A stretch of 64,000 nt of DNA, from the NCBI GenBank assembly GCA_936450465.1, contig OW388297.1, forward strand, positions 50,510,630 through 50,574,629, read 5' to 3'. Made by a program: the position numbers and the translations under genes. The stretch is from Gibbula magus (lineage: Eukaryota > Mollusca > Gastropoda > Trochida > Trochidae). Under the pieces are notes generated by a model. That model saw only the letters and a program-made list of their open reading frames with translations. It had not been told where the DNA came from and did not search any database. Below are positions 46,179-57,412 of the stretch, piece after piece. How positions within the stretch are numbered: the first letter of the stretch is position 1; each line of letters opens with the position of its first letter.

Positions 46179-46580
46179 CGGGCAAAAGAAAGTACTCACC
46201 TCAGTTGGTTTCGATTAATTCAATATTTAAAAGAAATCAGATTCATGTTTGACTATGGTACGATAGAATAATACTTATCTGCAGTAGTTTGAATTTATTT
46301 ATTTATTTGATTTATTAATTAATAGTTAACATATCTTTAGTTAATGAACACAGCGGTACGAAATGAACACATGACCCCTGCCAAGTTTAAACAAGAATAG
46401 AATATGTCTTATATGTCGATGAAATAATATCATCAAAAATATTTTTTGCAGAAGTTTAGAATTTAAAATTTCATTTTTTTAAAATTAGAAAAAAACATGT
46501 AGAAGTATTCTTTGACTGCTGACTAAACACCTTTACTTTTCAGTTTTAGATTATGAGATAGAAAACTTGAGGTATTTTCT
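46179..46580 (+). mobile_element. GGGCAAAAGAAAG-family TIR element, copy T2, within the minisatellite
   Basis: Starts CGGGCAAAAGAAAGTACTC and follows the reverse complement of 9072-9591 through TTTCGATTAATTCAATATTT, ATGTCTTATATGTCGATGAA and TATTCTTTGACTG to GAAAACTTGAGGTATTT. There it stops, without its right TIR, next to minisatellite units. It lies between one minisatellite unit and the rest of the array. Confidence 0.72.
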
Positions 46581-46583
46581 AGG

Positions 46584-47085
46584 AGCTACACTGTTTAACA
46601 TTTCATTTGACTGACATTCACGGCTAATTCACAATGTCAGACACAGCTACACTGTTTAACATTTCATATGACTAACATTCACGGCTAATTCACAATGTCA
46701 GACGCAGTTACACTGTTTAACATTTCATTTGACTGACATACACGGCTAGTTCACAATGTCAGACGCAGTTACACTGTTTAACATTTCATTTGACTGACAT
46801 ACACGACTAGTTCACAATGTCTGACGCAGTTACACTGTTTAACATTTCATTTGACTGACATACACGACTAGTTCACAATGTCTGACGCAACTACAATGTT
46901 TAACATTTCATTTGACTAACATACACGGCTAGTTCACAATGTCAGACGCAGTTACACTGTTTAACATTTCATTTGACTAACATACACGGCTAGTTCACAA
47001 TGTCAGACGCAGTTACACTGTTTAACATTTCATTTGACTAACATACACGGCTAGTTCACAATATCAGACGCAGTTAAAGTGTTAC
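46584..47085 (+). repeat. 61-bp minisatellite array, eight units plus a partial
   Basis: CTGTTTAAC recurs at 46591, 46652, 46713, 46774, 46835, 46896, 46957 and 47018 (period exactly 61), with a degenerate final unit at about 47079. The unit contains CATTTCATTTGACTGACATA and TTCACAATGTCAGACGCAG. Variants (GGCTAATT/GGCTAGTT, CACGGC/CACGAC) are shared by neighbouring units, as expected from local unequal exchange. It is not a CRISPR: there are no unique spacers. Confidence 0.95.
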
Positions 47086-47095
47086 AGTTACAATT

Positions 47096-47430
47096 TATAT
47101 GCTCCGTTACTCTCCACTATATCACCCATGGGAAACCTTATCAGGAGAATCTGTACCCAAATAACCCGCCCTTGGCCAGCGTGACGAAGTCAGTAACCAA
47201 AGAAAATACTCAATACGATAAGACTGAAATGTCAAGGGAGATAACCGGTGACGGATGGCTAACAAAATGACCTCGCGTGTTTTGCAACGAAGTGATTGTC
47301 ATTGGCTCGCAGGTCCAAGCTGCGTAGCGGTTTGATTGGCTAACACCGGCCAAGGGCGGGTTATTTGAGTACAGATTTCTCTGATGAACTTTCCCATGGG
47401 TGATATAGTGGAGAGTAACGGAGCATATAT
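47096..47430. mobile_element. 335-bp foldback element with ~82-bp arms
   Basis: The left arm 47096-47177 and right arm 47348-47430 are inverted repeats at roughly 90 percent. They carry TATATGCTCCGTTACTCTCC, ACTATATCACCCATGGGAAA and AATAACCCGCCCTTGGCC. The centre is 170 bp. Both arms point a TATAT sequence outward. The two look-alike peptide frames at 47079-47270 and 47210-47437 are the same arm read from each side and are not genes. It abuts the minisatellite. Confidence 0.85.
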
Positions 47431-48090
47431 AAACCATGGGTAACCGAGGATGCCAAGATGATAAATAGTCGGATTCGTTTCAGGATCGCTCTTGTAACTG
47501 ACTGTAGATAAAACAGAATACGTAATAGAAAGTTGTGACTGGTGCTTTTCGCTATTTCGTTTTCAGTTTCAAAAGATAATATTATTTAGGATATAAATCA
47601 ACTTAAAAGTTATTGTAAATGTCACAGGCGATGTGGTGTTAGCAAACGTGATATAATTATTGGCTTAATCTGTGCAAGAAATATTAAATTACAGCATGCC
47701 ACATGGATACATATGAATTTATTATATAATCTGGCTAATTGTTGTGTGCCATTAAAATATTGCATTAAAGAATATAGGAATTAATCCTACATCTGCATGG
47801 GTTGCCTATGTATTGTATTTCGGCACTGATTCAGTTATTTTTGGGAAGACAAACATTCATGGAAATGTTTCGTGACCAGCATCGCTTATCCCTCTTGCTT
47901 TAATATTGCAACACTTCCCTTACTTATAATAGCTGTCGAAGTCTCGATATTGAGCTTCGAAATATATTGTAATAATTGTCAAACCACTTGCAAGGTCGCT
48001 ATGTATAACCGTTGACTTTCTCATTGCAGATATTCTGAAAACAATGACAACGACTTCTACATTTAAATATCCATATGAACTATAGTCCGT

Positions 48091-49376
48091 TTGTCGTGAA
48101 AACGTACCGATGAATTTCAAGTTTATCAGAAAAGTGAATTTAATACGATGAAATTAAAATTAAAAACCCTCATAGTTTTACCCCGCCAATTTGACATTCA
48201 ATTTTCAGAATTTTCTTCAACTTAGGAAAAAAGTTGTTTAACGAACGATCATAGTTTAAAGTGGCTGTTTTTGGTTTGTATGACAAGGGGGTATGCACTG
48301 TGTTTGGAAAAGTTCAAACATATCAACGTTAACATAGAATACCATAGTCTCTTTATTAATTTGATCATCGCAATACTGATTGAATAGCGAAATTATAGGC
48401 ATAAGCTTCCGGGTTCGTTATATACACATTCTACCATACAATAAATAAATCCTTTTAGACATAGAAATAAGTGATGTTTTGTCATTAGCTCAAACGATAA
48501 AACAGTTTTAAAGTAAATACGGCCGAATGAAAATCTCACAACAAAGGGTCGTCTCAAAAGCTATATAAAGCTTTGGATCTAGACGGATGTCAAAGCGAAT
48601 GAGCATGAAACCGTATTATAAATAATTTTAATTAATAGTTGCGTCAATGTATGTAGAAGAGAAGGATATTTATGGATTATCAACTTCTTATTTAATTGAG
48701 ACGGCGATAATATATGCAAACAGGACAAGCGTTGATGCTGATAAAAAAAAACCCAATGATTAATCAATATTTCGTGGTCCAAGTAGAACATGTATGTCTA
48801 ATGACACATTGGCGAGTACCAGTCATACTGCACATCAGGAGTTAACAGCAAAAACCTCACACTATCAGGATTGAGACATGGTGCCGTAGTTGACATCTCG
48901 CAATATGGAATGTTCGATACAGTTTACAAGCCCATTAAGCAACATGAAAACAAATCATTCAAACCATGTCTACTATGTAGACAGACTGTTACTTGTGCTC
49001 TAAACCCCTATGAAATGCGATAAGCGGTGTCATGAATGAATTTCAGAGATGCAACAAGGCGTTTTAAGAAGAGTCATACATATACCTCTAGACATTTTCA
49101 TTTATAGGTTCAAATTATGAGTAAATATTTTGAAACCGTCCCTATATGTTTCTGGTGTTTAGGACACTGTGCATACCCCCTTCTCATACAAATCAATAAC
49201 AGCAACTTCAGACTATGATCGTTTCTTTAACAACTTTTTACCTAAGTGGAAGAACATTCTGAAAATTAAATGCCTATTTGGCGATGTAAAACTATGAGGG
49301 TTTGTCATTTATATTTTACCGTAATTGATTTACTTTTGTGTTAAACTTGAAATTCATCGGTACGTTTTCACAACAA
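48091..49376. mobile_element. 1,286-bp foldback element with 213-bp arms (in copy 1)
   Basis: The left arm 48091-48303 begins TTGTCGTGAAAACGTACCGA. The right arm 49164-49376 is its reverse complement at roughly 80-85 percent. Arm blocks include CGATGAATTTCAAGTTT, CCCTCATAGTTTTAC, AACGATCATAGT and GGGGGTATGCAC. The arms are equal in length. The 860-bp centre has no credible coding frame. It is a non-autonomous long-TIR element of unknown superfamily, and its second copy at 50981-52266 results from the segmental duplication. Confidence 0.8.
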
Positions 49377-49378
49377 TG

Positions 49379-49700
49379 TTAAAGGGGCAGTAGCACACTT
49401 GTTTTCGCTCAAATAAGTTGATGGGATGTTTTTGAAAAATAATGTCAGTGATAGTAAAACACCCTTCTCTTTCGGTAAATCAAGTTAAACATGAGTGTAC
49501 ATGGTTAGCTAAAGCCATGGGAATCGTTTTTGTAATTCGAAATAACAAAAGTTGTTCACATTAAAATGGCCGCCATTCAATTTTTGCTTTATTTCCACTT
49601 CGGATAATTGGTTTGTGTAGTAAGATGGTTTACCCTTTAAAGTAAATATAAATGACATAAACTATCATTATAAATGGGAAATTTGAAAATTTGAAAAAGT
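49379..49700 (-). mobile_element. TTAA-flanked MITE, truncated copy D (in copy 1)
   Basis: Begins TTAAAGGGGCAGTAGCACAC just 2 bp after the foldback element. It runs in reverse orientation through GATGGGATGTTTTTGAAAAA, CCATGGGAATCGTTTTTGTA and AAATGGCCGCCATTCAATTT to AAATGGGAAATTTGAAAA, where similarity ends before the second TIR. Confidence 0.85.
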
Positions 49701-50187
49701 GAAATCGTTAAATAATTAGGGTTATGGTTTAACGTATGGTTGTTCACGAAAAGGCGACCCATCTCTCCCCTGTTAGATAAGGTGAGACAACCAAAAATCT
49801 CAAAATGCAATAGACGTGATTCCACGGGAAGCTCGTGCCTTCAGGTTTATTGGAATGAGGAATACAACACAGCACAAGTATCCCGTGCGATCACACGTCA
49901 GGGGATTAGAAAGGTACAAGAGGAAATGGCACGTGCATCTCGTGCGATCACCAGGTTTGTGAAATGTACAAGACTGAATGACACTTTACACAGCTCTTGC
50001 TCTCACAAGCATTTCTGGAGAGTTGGGTCGACTTTTTGAAGGGATGCAGATGGTATCAAAGAAATGTTTTGGACTGGTAGCTATTTTTTATTATCTAAAA
50101 GTATCTATAGAAAAGGTATATTATCAAAAATATAAAGATAAAATAAATGTGAGTACATATTTTACTTTACAATGTGTAAAAGAAATT

Positions 50188-50262
50188 CATTGAAATCAGA
50201 TCGAACCTAACACTCCTACCTCGCTGCGAGGTAGGAGTGTTAGATTCCATCTGATTTCAATG
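50188..50262. repeat. 75-bp palindrome with perfect 18-bp inner arms (in copy 1)
   Basis: Outer arms CATTGAAATCAGAT / ATCTGATTTCAATG and inner arms CTAACACTCCTACCTCGC / GCGAGGTAGGAGTGTTAG flank a single central T. A 5-bp mismatch bubble lies between outer and inner arms. The counterpart in copy 2 (53078-53152) has two substitutions in the left inner arm. Confidence 0.9.
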
Positions 50263-50980
50263 AGATTTGAAACAATATGATCACATGGAACATCACCATT
50301 TCTGAAGTGAAAACTAAAAATTGATCGTTTAGTTTACCTTAAAGACATAAACAAAATTACATTATATTCACTGCGATACACAAGTAGGTGAACAAACACT
50401 GATGAAGCTGTACTGAATACAATCATTGTAACAATCAGTTTTCGTTTCAGTTTAAACAATACCTCATCAAACCGACAATATTCTTGGTTGAAACATTTTT
50501 TCGATATCAACTCAAGTAACAACCTATTCTGATTCACCCGAAGATAAGTCCTCTATAATCCCAAGTTTTATTGAATGAACTATTTATGCCACATGGATAC
50601 ATATGAATTTATTATATAATCTGGCTAATTGTTGTGTGCCATTAAAATATTGCATTAAAGAATATAGGAATTAATCCTACATCTGCATGGGTTGCCTATG
50701 TATTGTATTTCGGCACTGATTCAGTTATTTTTGGGAAGACAAACATTCATGGAAATGTTTCGTGACCAGCATCGCTTATCCCTCTTGCTTTAATATTGCA
50801 ACACTTCCCTTACTTATAATAGCTGTCGAAGTCTCGATATTGAGCTTCGAAATATATTGTAATAATTGTCAAACCACTTGCAAGGTCGCTATGTATAACC
50901 GTTGACTTTCTCATTGCAGATATTCTGAAAACAATGACAACGACTTCTACATTTAAATATCCATATGAACTATAGTCCGT

Positions 50981-52266
50981 TTGTCGTGAAAACGTACCGA
51001 TGAATTTCAAGTTTATCAGAAAAGTGAATTTAATACGATGAAATTAAAATTAAAAACCCTCATAGTTTTACCCCGCCAATTTGACATTCAATTTTCAGAA
51101 TTTTCTTCAACTTAGGAAAAAAGTTGTTTAACGAACGATCATAGTTTAAAGTGGCTGTTTTTGGTTTGTATGACAAGGGGGTATGCACTGTGTTTGGAAA
51201 AGTTCAAACATATCAACGTTAACATAGAATACCATAGTCTCTTTATTAATTTGATCATCGCAATACTGATTGAATAGCGAAATTATAGGCATAAGCTTCC
51301 GGGTTCGTTATATACACATTCTACCATACAATAAATAAATCCTTTTAGACATAGAAATAAGTGATGTTTTGTCATTAGCTCAAACGATAAAACAGTTTTA
51401 AAGTAAATACGGCCGAATGAAAATCTCACAACAAAGGGTCGTCTCAAAAGCTATATAAAGCTTTGGATCTAGACGGATGTCAAAGCGAATGAGCATGAAA
51501 CCGTATTATAAATAATTTTAATTAATAGTTGCGTCAATGTATGTAGAAGAGAAGGATATTTATGGATTATCAACTTCTTATTTAATTGAGACGGCGATAA
51601 TATATGCAAACAGGACAAGCGTTGATGCTGATAAAAAAAAACCCAATGATTAATCAATATTTCGTGGTCCAAGTAGAACATGTATGTCTAATGACACATT
51701 GGCGAGTACCAGTCATACTGCACATCAGGAGTTAACAGCAAAAACCTCACACTATCAGGATTGAGACATGGTGCCGTAGTTGACATCTCGCAATATGGAA
51801 TGTTCGATACAGTTTACAAGCCCATTAAGCAACATGAAAACAAATCATTCAAACCATGTCTACTATGTAGACAGACTGTTACTTGTGCTCTAAACCCCTA
51901 TGAAATGCGATAAGCGGTGTCATGAATGAATTTCAGAGATGCAACAAGGCGTTTTAAGAAGAGTCATACATATACCTCTAGACATTTTCATTTATAGGTT
52001 CAAATTATGAGTAAATATTTTGAAACCGTCCCTATATGTTTCTGGTGTTTAGGACACTGTGCATACCCCCTTCTCATACAAATCAATAACAGCAACTTCA
52101 GACTATGATCGTTTCTTTAACAACTTTTTACCTAAGTGGAAGAACATTCTGAAAATTAAATGCCTATTTGGCGATGTAAAACTATGAGGGTTTGTCATTT
52201 ATATTTTACCGTAATTGATTTACTTTTGTGTTAAACTTGAAATTCATCGGTACGTTTTCACAACAA
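50981..52266. mobile_element. 1,286-bp foldback element (in copy 2)
   Basis: Duplicate of 48091-49376; no difference was seen by eye. Confidence 0.8.
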
Positions 52267-52268
52267 TG

Positions 52269-52590
52269 TTAAAGGGGCAGTAGCACACTTGTTTTCGCTC
52301 AAATAAGTTGATGGGATGTTTTTGAAAAATAATGTCAGTGATAGTAAAACACCCTTCTCTTTCGGTAAATCAAGTTAAACATGAGTGTACATGGTTAGCT
52401 AAAGCCATGGGAATCGTTTTTGTAATTCGAAATAACAAAAGTTGTTCACATTAAAATGGCCGCCATTCAATTTTTGCTTTATTTCCACTTCGGATAATTG
52501 GTTTGTGTAGTAAGATGGTTTACCCTTTAAAGTAAATATAAATGACATAAACTATCATTATAAATGGGAAATTTGAAAATTTGAAAAAGT
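52269..52590 (-). mobile_element. TTAA-flanked MITE, truncated copy E (in copy 2)
   Basis: Duplicate of 49379-49700, so it is not an independent insertion. Confidence 0.85.
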
Positions 52591-53077
52591 GAAATCGTTA
52601 AATAATTAGGGTTATGGTTTAACGTATGGTTGTTCACGAAAAGGCGACCCATCTCTCCCCTGTTAGATAAGGTGAGACAACCAAAAATCTCAAAATGCAA
52701 TAGACGTGATTCCACGGGAAGCTCGTGCCTTCAGGTTTATTGGAATGAGGAATACAACACAGCACAAGTATCCCGTGCGATCACACGTCAGGGGATTAGA
52801 AAGGTACAAGAGGAAATGGCACGTGCATCTCGTGCGATCACCAGGTTTGTGAAATGTACAAGACTGAATGACACTTTACACAGCTCTTGCTCTCACAAGC
52901 ATTTCTGGAGAGTTGGGTCGACTTTTTGAAGGGATGCAGATGGTATCAAAGAAATGTTTTGGACTGGTAGCTATTTTTTATTATCTAAAAGTATCTATAG
53001 AAAAGGTATATTATCAAAAATATAAAGATAAAATAAATGTGAGTACATATTTTACTTTACAATGTGTAAAAGAAATT

Positions 53078-53152
53078 CATTGAAATCAGATCGAACCTAA
53101 CACTTGTACCTCGCTGCGAGGTAGGAGTGTTAGATTCCATCTGATTTCAATG
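53078..53152. repeat. Palindrome in copy 2, with two arm mismatches
   Basis: Counterpart of 50188-50262. The left inner arm reads CTAACACTTGTACCTCGC, so it no longer pairs perfectly with GCGAGGTAGGAGTGTTAG. Confidence 0.9.
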
Positions 53153-53423
53153 AGATTTGAAACAATATGATCACATGGAACATCACCATTTCTGAAGTGA
53201 AAACTAAAAATTGATCGTTTAGTTTACCTTAAAGACATAAACAAAATTACATTATATTCACTGCGATACACAAGTAGGTGAACAAACACTGATGAAGCTG
53301 TACTGAATACAATCATTGTAACAATCAGTTTTCGTTTCAGTTTAAACAATACCTCATCAAACCGACAATATTCTTGGTTGAAACATTTTTTCGATATCAA
53401 CTCAAGTAACAACCTATTCTGAT

Positions 53424-53633
53424 TCACCCGAAGATAAGTCCTCTATAATCCCAAGTTTTATTGAATGAACTATTTCTGGTGTTCTTCTTACGCCCATTGA
53501 TTTCAACATCTACTGAATTCTTCCTTAGTGGCAATCTCTTCGCGTATTCACCCAAGCTCGTATATCTGATCAGACAGTGAGGTTCCATCAGGAAAATACG
53601 CCACGACTTTGCATAAAGAAGACCAAATACGAC
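53424..53633 (-). other. Possible exon on the minus strand, unrecognised
   Basis: After a pyrimidine-rich CCTTTGCTTGTCATGTAG (acceptor-like, ending at 53634 on the minus strand) a frame stays open for 69 codons to a TGA at 53424-53426. The peptide is basic and protein-like (LGEYAKRLPLRKNSVDVEIN). The duplication boundary at 53475 cuts through it, so only this copy carries the whole frame. No partner exon or family was identified. Confidence 0.2.
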
Positions 53634-55342
53634 CTACATGACAAGCAAAGGATAGGCACGTCACGACGTGAAACCAAAATAATTACCGCAATCAGCAAGT
53701 TATTTGTCCCTGCGTGACCTCATTTCGTCCAGGGCGACTCTCTAATAGCTGTTCTTCATCCACGTAGTACACAGAACTGTATTAATAGGATACTGGAATT
53801 GGAGGGTACGGGCATCATACGTAAATAGTCCTCGGCTTAGAGTAGAACGAGTTTCACATATAAACTGATGGCACCATTTGACACAGTCATCAGCTGCAAT
53901 TCAGGCTTATTTCCCCTATCATCCAGATTCAGAAATGACCTTACAATTTATCATCTAAGATATGTACTTTTAAACGCACTTGACGTCTTCGAAGAAAGAA
54001 GGTCTTAGTTTATGAGAATCGGGTTACTGGTGGCATTTCTACGAAACGTTTAATCCGGGTTCTTTTCGTTGGGCCTGAAAAGATCTTGATTTATTTGCTT
54101 CGTTCGGTCGATGTCATGTTTTACCTGAAATGATTTAGGAGAACTGTGTTTTTGAAGTTGGAAAGTTTGTGGTAAATTAAATCTAGTTGTTCATCATAAA
54201 AGTTGAACATGCGATAAACACATAAAACAGTTGTTCAGAATATTAATAATAAATATCAAAATAACACGCATTGACCTTTAAAGATTTGATATCCAATCAT
54301 GGATGTTGTGAAAATAAAAACACACGTAATAACTCAATGCACTTTTTGAATCTAAAAAGTATGAGTACTGTATTATGACATGATATATAAATCAAGAGAT
54401 AAACAATATATCACATCGAGAAAGAATCCTCAAGAATTATACATAAACAAACTGATAAATGGCATGAACCACCTTATAAGGATAACGGAATACTATGAAA
54501 CATTAAAGTTTTTTAAAATGTTAAATAGCATAGGAGTAGAAAATACAGAGATCACTTTTACTTCTCCGAAGGTAATCAAACTGCTCAGGAAATAAAATAT
54601 ATGCAGCTCGATTCATCAATTAACGTATACGTTTGTTCTTCAACAAAGTGTATAGCAATGAAGGACGTCATTATAAAAACAAAAAGCGTTTAGTTTTCAT
54701 CAAGAATAGAAGAGAACAGTACCTTAACCATTCAAGAATATAATTCTGCAAATCTTCATTTAAGTCACAATACCACGGTCAACCTCTTTCAATCCAGAGT
54801 CACGATTTGTCAATTTAATATGGAAGTAATTAAATTAAAACGACGCGTCTAGACGCATAATGAGATTGATGCTATTTACTTGACCAAAGCTCATACATGG
54901 TAAATAGGTCATAACGAGAGACGAGGACTCCCAATCAGTCAACAACGGGTGAAAGTGGATGCATTAACTCTTGTAATACAAATTTAATGCCAACTCCACA
55001 ATGAGACGTCGAGGATAGAGGGTGTCGCCAAATATATGGGAAACCGTTAGTCCAGGGAGAGTAATAGGATGTAACGGTTAGGAAACGCACTCAGATAGGA
55101 AACTTAAGTGAAGTATGCAGACTATAGGAGGTCTGATTGGTGTTTATAGTTGGAAGTGCAGTTTTACATTCCTCTCTGTCTGGCGATCACAGAGGAGGAG
55201 TTGACTTAATGGTAGGATAATGGTTGTATTTGTGATTGGGCTGGCTGCTGTGTGATGTAATGTGAAGTGGTGAGAAAAGTTACAGTTGGTAGGTGGTTTT
55301 GGTCTCTCAAGTACATTGGTACCTTGGGCAATCATTGATGTA
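53634..55342. other. Stretch without a recognisable gene
   Basis: Contains a Lys/Asn/Ile-rich 71-codon plus frame (54380-54595) typical of AT-rich chance frames, and nothing else supported. Confidence 0.45.
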
Positions 55343-55844
55343 TTAAAGGTGCTGTAGCACGTTGTTGTTTTTCTAAAATTTTCTATTTAATTTTAAAGTT
55401 TAAAGTTTATATAGTATATTGTTAAGTTAGAGGGTAAACATACCATTACACGACCCGATAAACCGTTTCCATTATCCGTACTGGAATAACATTGTGCGAC
55501 GTATAAAGCGACAGTGGTGTTGAACTCTTGAGTGTGAGAGGTAGATTTGTAGGTATGATGCGTAGAGTTCAGACAGCAAAATGAATGACCATTCCATCAT
55601 AGTGAAATAATTGATTTTTACTTTGAGTGTCTATAGGTGTCGCTACATCAGTCAGATCACTTTAGTACTTTGGAGCGGTCATTTTCACGTGAACACATTA
55701 AAATGGTCATCAAAGGGAAATCGACTCGCATGGCTTAACCGAAACATTCCTTTTAGAACTCTCTTTACTAATTGAGGAACACTTATTTACTTTTTCCTGA
55801 GATTACTTTATTTCAGTAAACAGTACGTCCTACAGCGCCTTTAA
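55343..55844 (+). mobile_element. TTAA-flanked MITE, subfamily 2, copy F, with internal insertion
   Basis: The ends are TTAAAGGTGCTGTAGCACG and CTACAGCGCCTTTAA, i.e. the GCTGTAGC/GCTACAGC variant of the TIR. It is diverged internally and about 140 bp longer than other copies. The additional sequence lies at about 55515-55680, at the point where other copies read GCATGGCGGCC. Confidence 0.78.
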
Positions 55845-57100
55845 AGACACAGTAGGAGTGCGGTAGTTTTGTACAGACGAAATACGTACAAGACATTTAT
55901 CCACGTAATAGTCATTCAAGTTGGGGTTCTAACATTCGCAGCAACATTTGAATTATTAAAATTGTTTATGAATAACACAAATAAGCCATGATTTTCTTCA
56001 TCTCAAAAACACTCTTGCCCTCTAAAGAGACAATGCAAGATTTTATTCGGAAATTCTTAGTTTTTAAACACCTGCTCATTGTTTACAGCATCCAGAAAGG
56101 TATCGATACGATAGATATAAAATCGAACCAAATATCAATAACATGTCAACTTTTTTTATTTCATGTATATTCAAGGTAGAGATGATGCGGTTTCTGACGT
56201 AGAAACGAAGCGAAATAGTTGCCAATGGTTACTTGCTTAGAATGTCTGATTGACAACCTAGCCAGGACACGAATCGATTTGCACGTGAATTCCGCGAAGT
56301 GTACACGAGAAGTTGAAGCAATGTTTGGAGTTGAGTTCACACAAGGATAACAACGTTTCAACCATTTTGAAACGTTCATATCAGGGTAACTATTTCATAT
56401 TTACAATCAATTATAATCATGAGGAATACGTGACATAATGACCTCGACCTGAATATCTGTGATAACCATCTCGCGTACACTGTACACGCTTCATTAGTAT
56501 TATTATTACAAGAACATAACATGTTAAACCATAATGTATCTTTCGTCATAGTATGTATTTCCTTATCTTCATGTGATAGTGTCCGGCATGATAGGCGAGT
56601 CGATAATGACTTTCATCCTTCATCCTTCATGTATTAATCCCTTATATGAACCAATCAGCGAATATCTTACCGTACTTAATGGTATTATAGAAACATAGTG
56701 TTTATGGGAGTAGCATGCCATGTATGGAGTCTGATTAAAATCGACCGTTTTCAGTAAGAGTTGCAAAATATTGCATCATAGCGTTCGGAGGTTCCCTCGC
56801 CAAACAGTCTAATGACAGCCAGTGGACTCGCATGTTCTTACGCTAATCAGGCAGCCAATCACAGAACGTCCAACAAAAGCTTTCGGTGCGAGAAGCTAGA
56901 GCAGGTAACTCCCAACAGCCATACATTCGTTGGTTTCCGTAACATGAGGAACGTGTTAACGAATGATCCCAAATGCTTTCAAAACGGCGACCGTTGTAAA
57001 ACATAATGCGATCAACCGGGTTTTTACTGTACTGCAGAACACTCACATGTATTGGGTGTTCTCAGACCTTCTTGGGAGGAAGCTACAGAACCTGTTCACA
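55845..57100. other. Stretch without a recognisable gene
   Basis: Around 56790-57010 base composition is less AT-rich and includes CAGCCAATCAC, a CCAAT-like element, with opposite-strand overlapping frames (56812-57006 plus, 56843-57046 minus). This is insufficient to call a promoter or exon. Confidence 0.4.
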
Positions 57101-57412
57101 TCCCGGAATAGCGTAGTGGTTAGCGCGTTCGGCTTCGGATCAAGAGGTCCGGGGTTCGAATCCCGCCAGGGGCACGGCAACGTTGACTGCAGTAGAGAAC
57201 TGTTCTACACGCAGTCAGGTTTGGGTGCTACACTGAATTTCAGTGCAGTACCACCCATGGTTCGCCAGTTCCAGCCTATGCTCGCAGGTTTCACAGCAAC
57301 GCATAGCCACATGGTGTTGCGGGCTTTCTCCCTGCCATAATACTAGCAGCCGCGTTAAAGTGAAATACTCTTGAAAGCAGCGTTAAATCCCAACTCACCT
57401 CACCTCACCTCA
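57101..57412 (+). mobile_element. Full-length tRNA-headed SINE, plus strand
   Basis: The head is GGAATAGCGTAGTGGTTAGC (box A) and GGGGTTCGAATCCCGCC (box B). The body runs through GGTTTGGGTGCTACACTGAA and CCACATGGTGTTGCGGGC, the 3' part through AAGCAGCGTTAAATCCC, and the tail is (CTCAC)n at 57393-57412. The 125-codon frame at 56963-57340 is a by-product. No exact target duplication was found. Confidence 0.9.

Larger units (their letters stand above)
47696..50585 (+). repeat. 2,890-bp tandem duplication, copy 1
   Basis: The unit starts ATGCCACATGGATACATATG and is followed immediately by a second, nearly identical unit at 50586 with no spacer and no microhomology at the junction that I can see. 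All frames inside recur at +2890. The content is a foldback element (48091-49376), a truncated MITE (49379-49700), a 99-codon basic frame (49740-50039) I do not recognise, and a palindrome (50188-50262). Confidence 0.97.
50586..53475 (+). repeat. 2,890-bp tandem duplication, copy 2
   Basis: Continues directly from copy 1. By line-by-line reading the only differences I found are two adjacent bases in the palindrome (CACTCCTACC in copy 1, CACTTGTACC in copy 2), that is, over 99.9 percent identity. Either the duplication is very recent or the assembly has joined two haplotypes or repeated a segment. Confidence 0.97.

Noticed and set aside
46584..47085. Regular repeats at first glance CRISPR-like
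   Set aside because: The 61-bp units are directly adjacent with no unique spacers, and the DNA is eukaryotic. It is a minisatellite.
47079..47437. Two ORFs with similar peptides on opposite strands
   Set aside because: They are the two arms of one foldback element translated from each side.
49740..50039. 99-codon basic ORF, present twice (also 52630-52929)
   Set aside because: Duplication makes it look conserved, but the copies are identical because of the recent segmental event. It contains an internal CGTGCGATCAC repeat and no recognisable domain.
57101..57175. tRNA gene (box A and box B present); likewise 43668-43746, 59086-59150 and 61240-61313
   Set aside because: Each is the head of a longer SINE, with no proper acceptor or anticodon stem.
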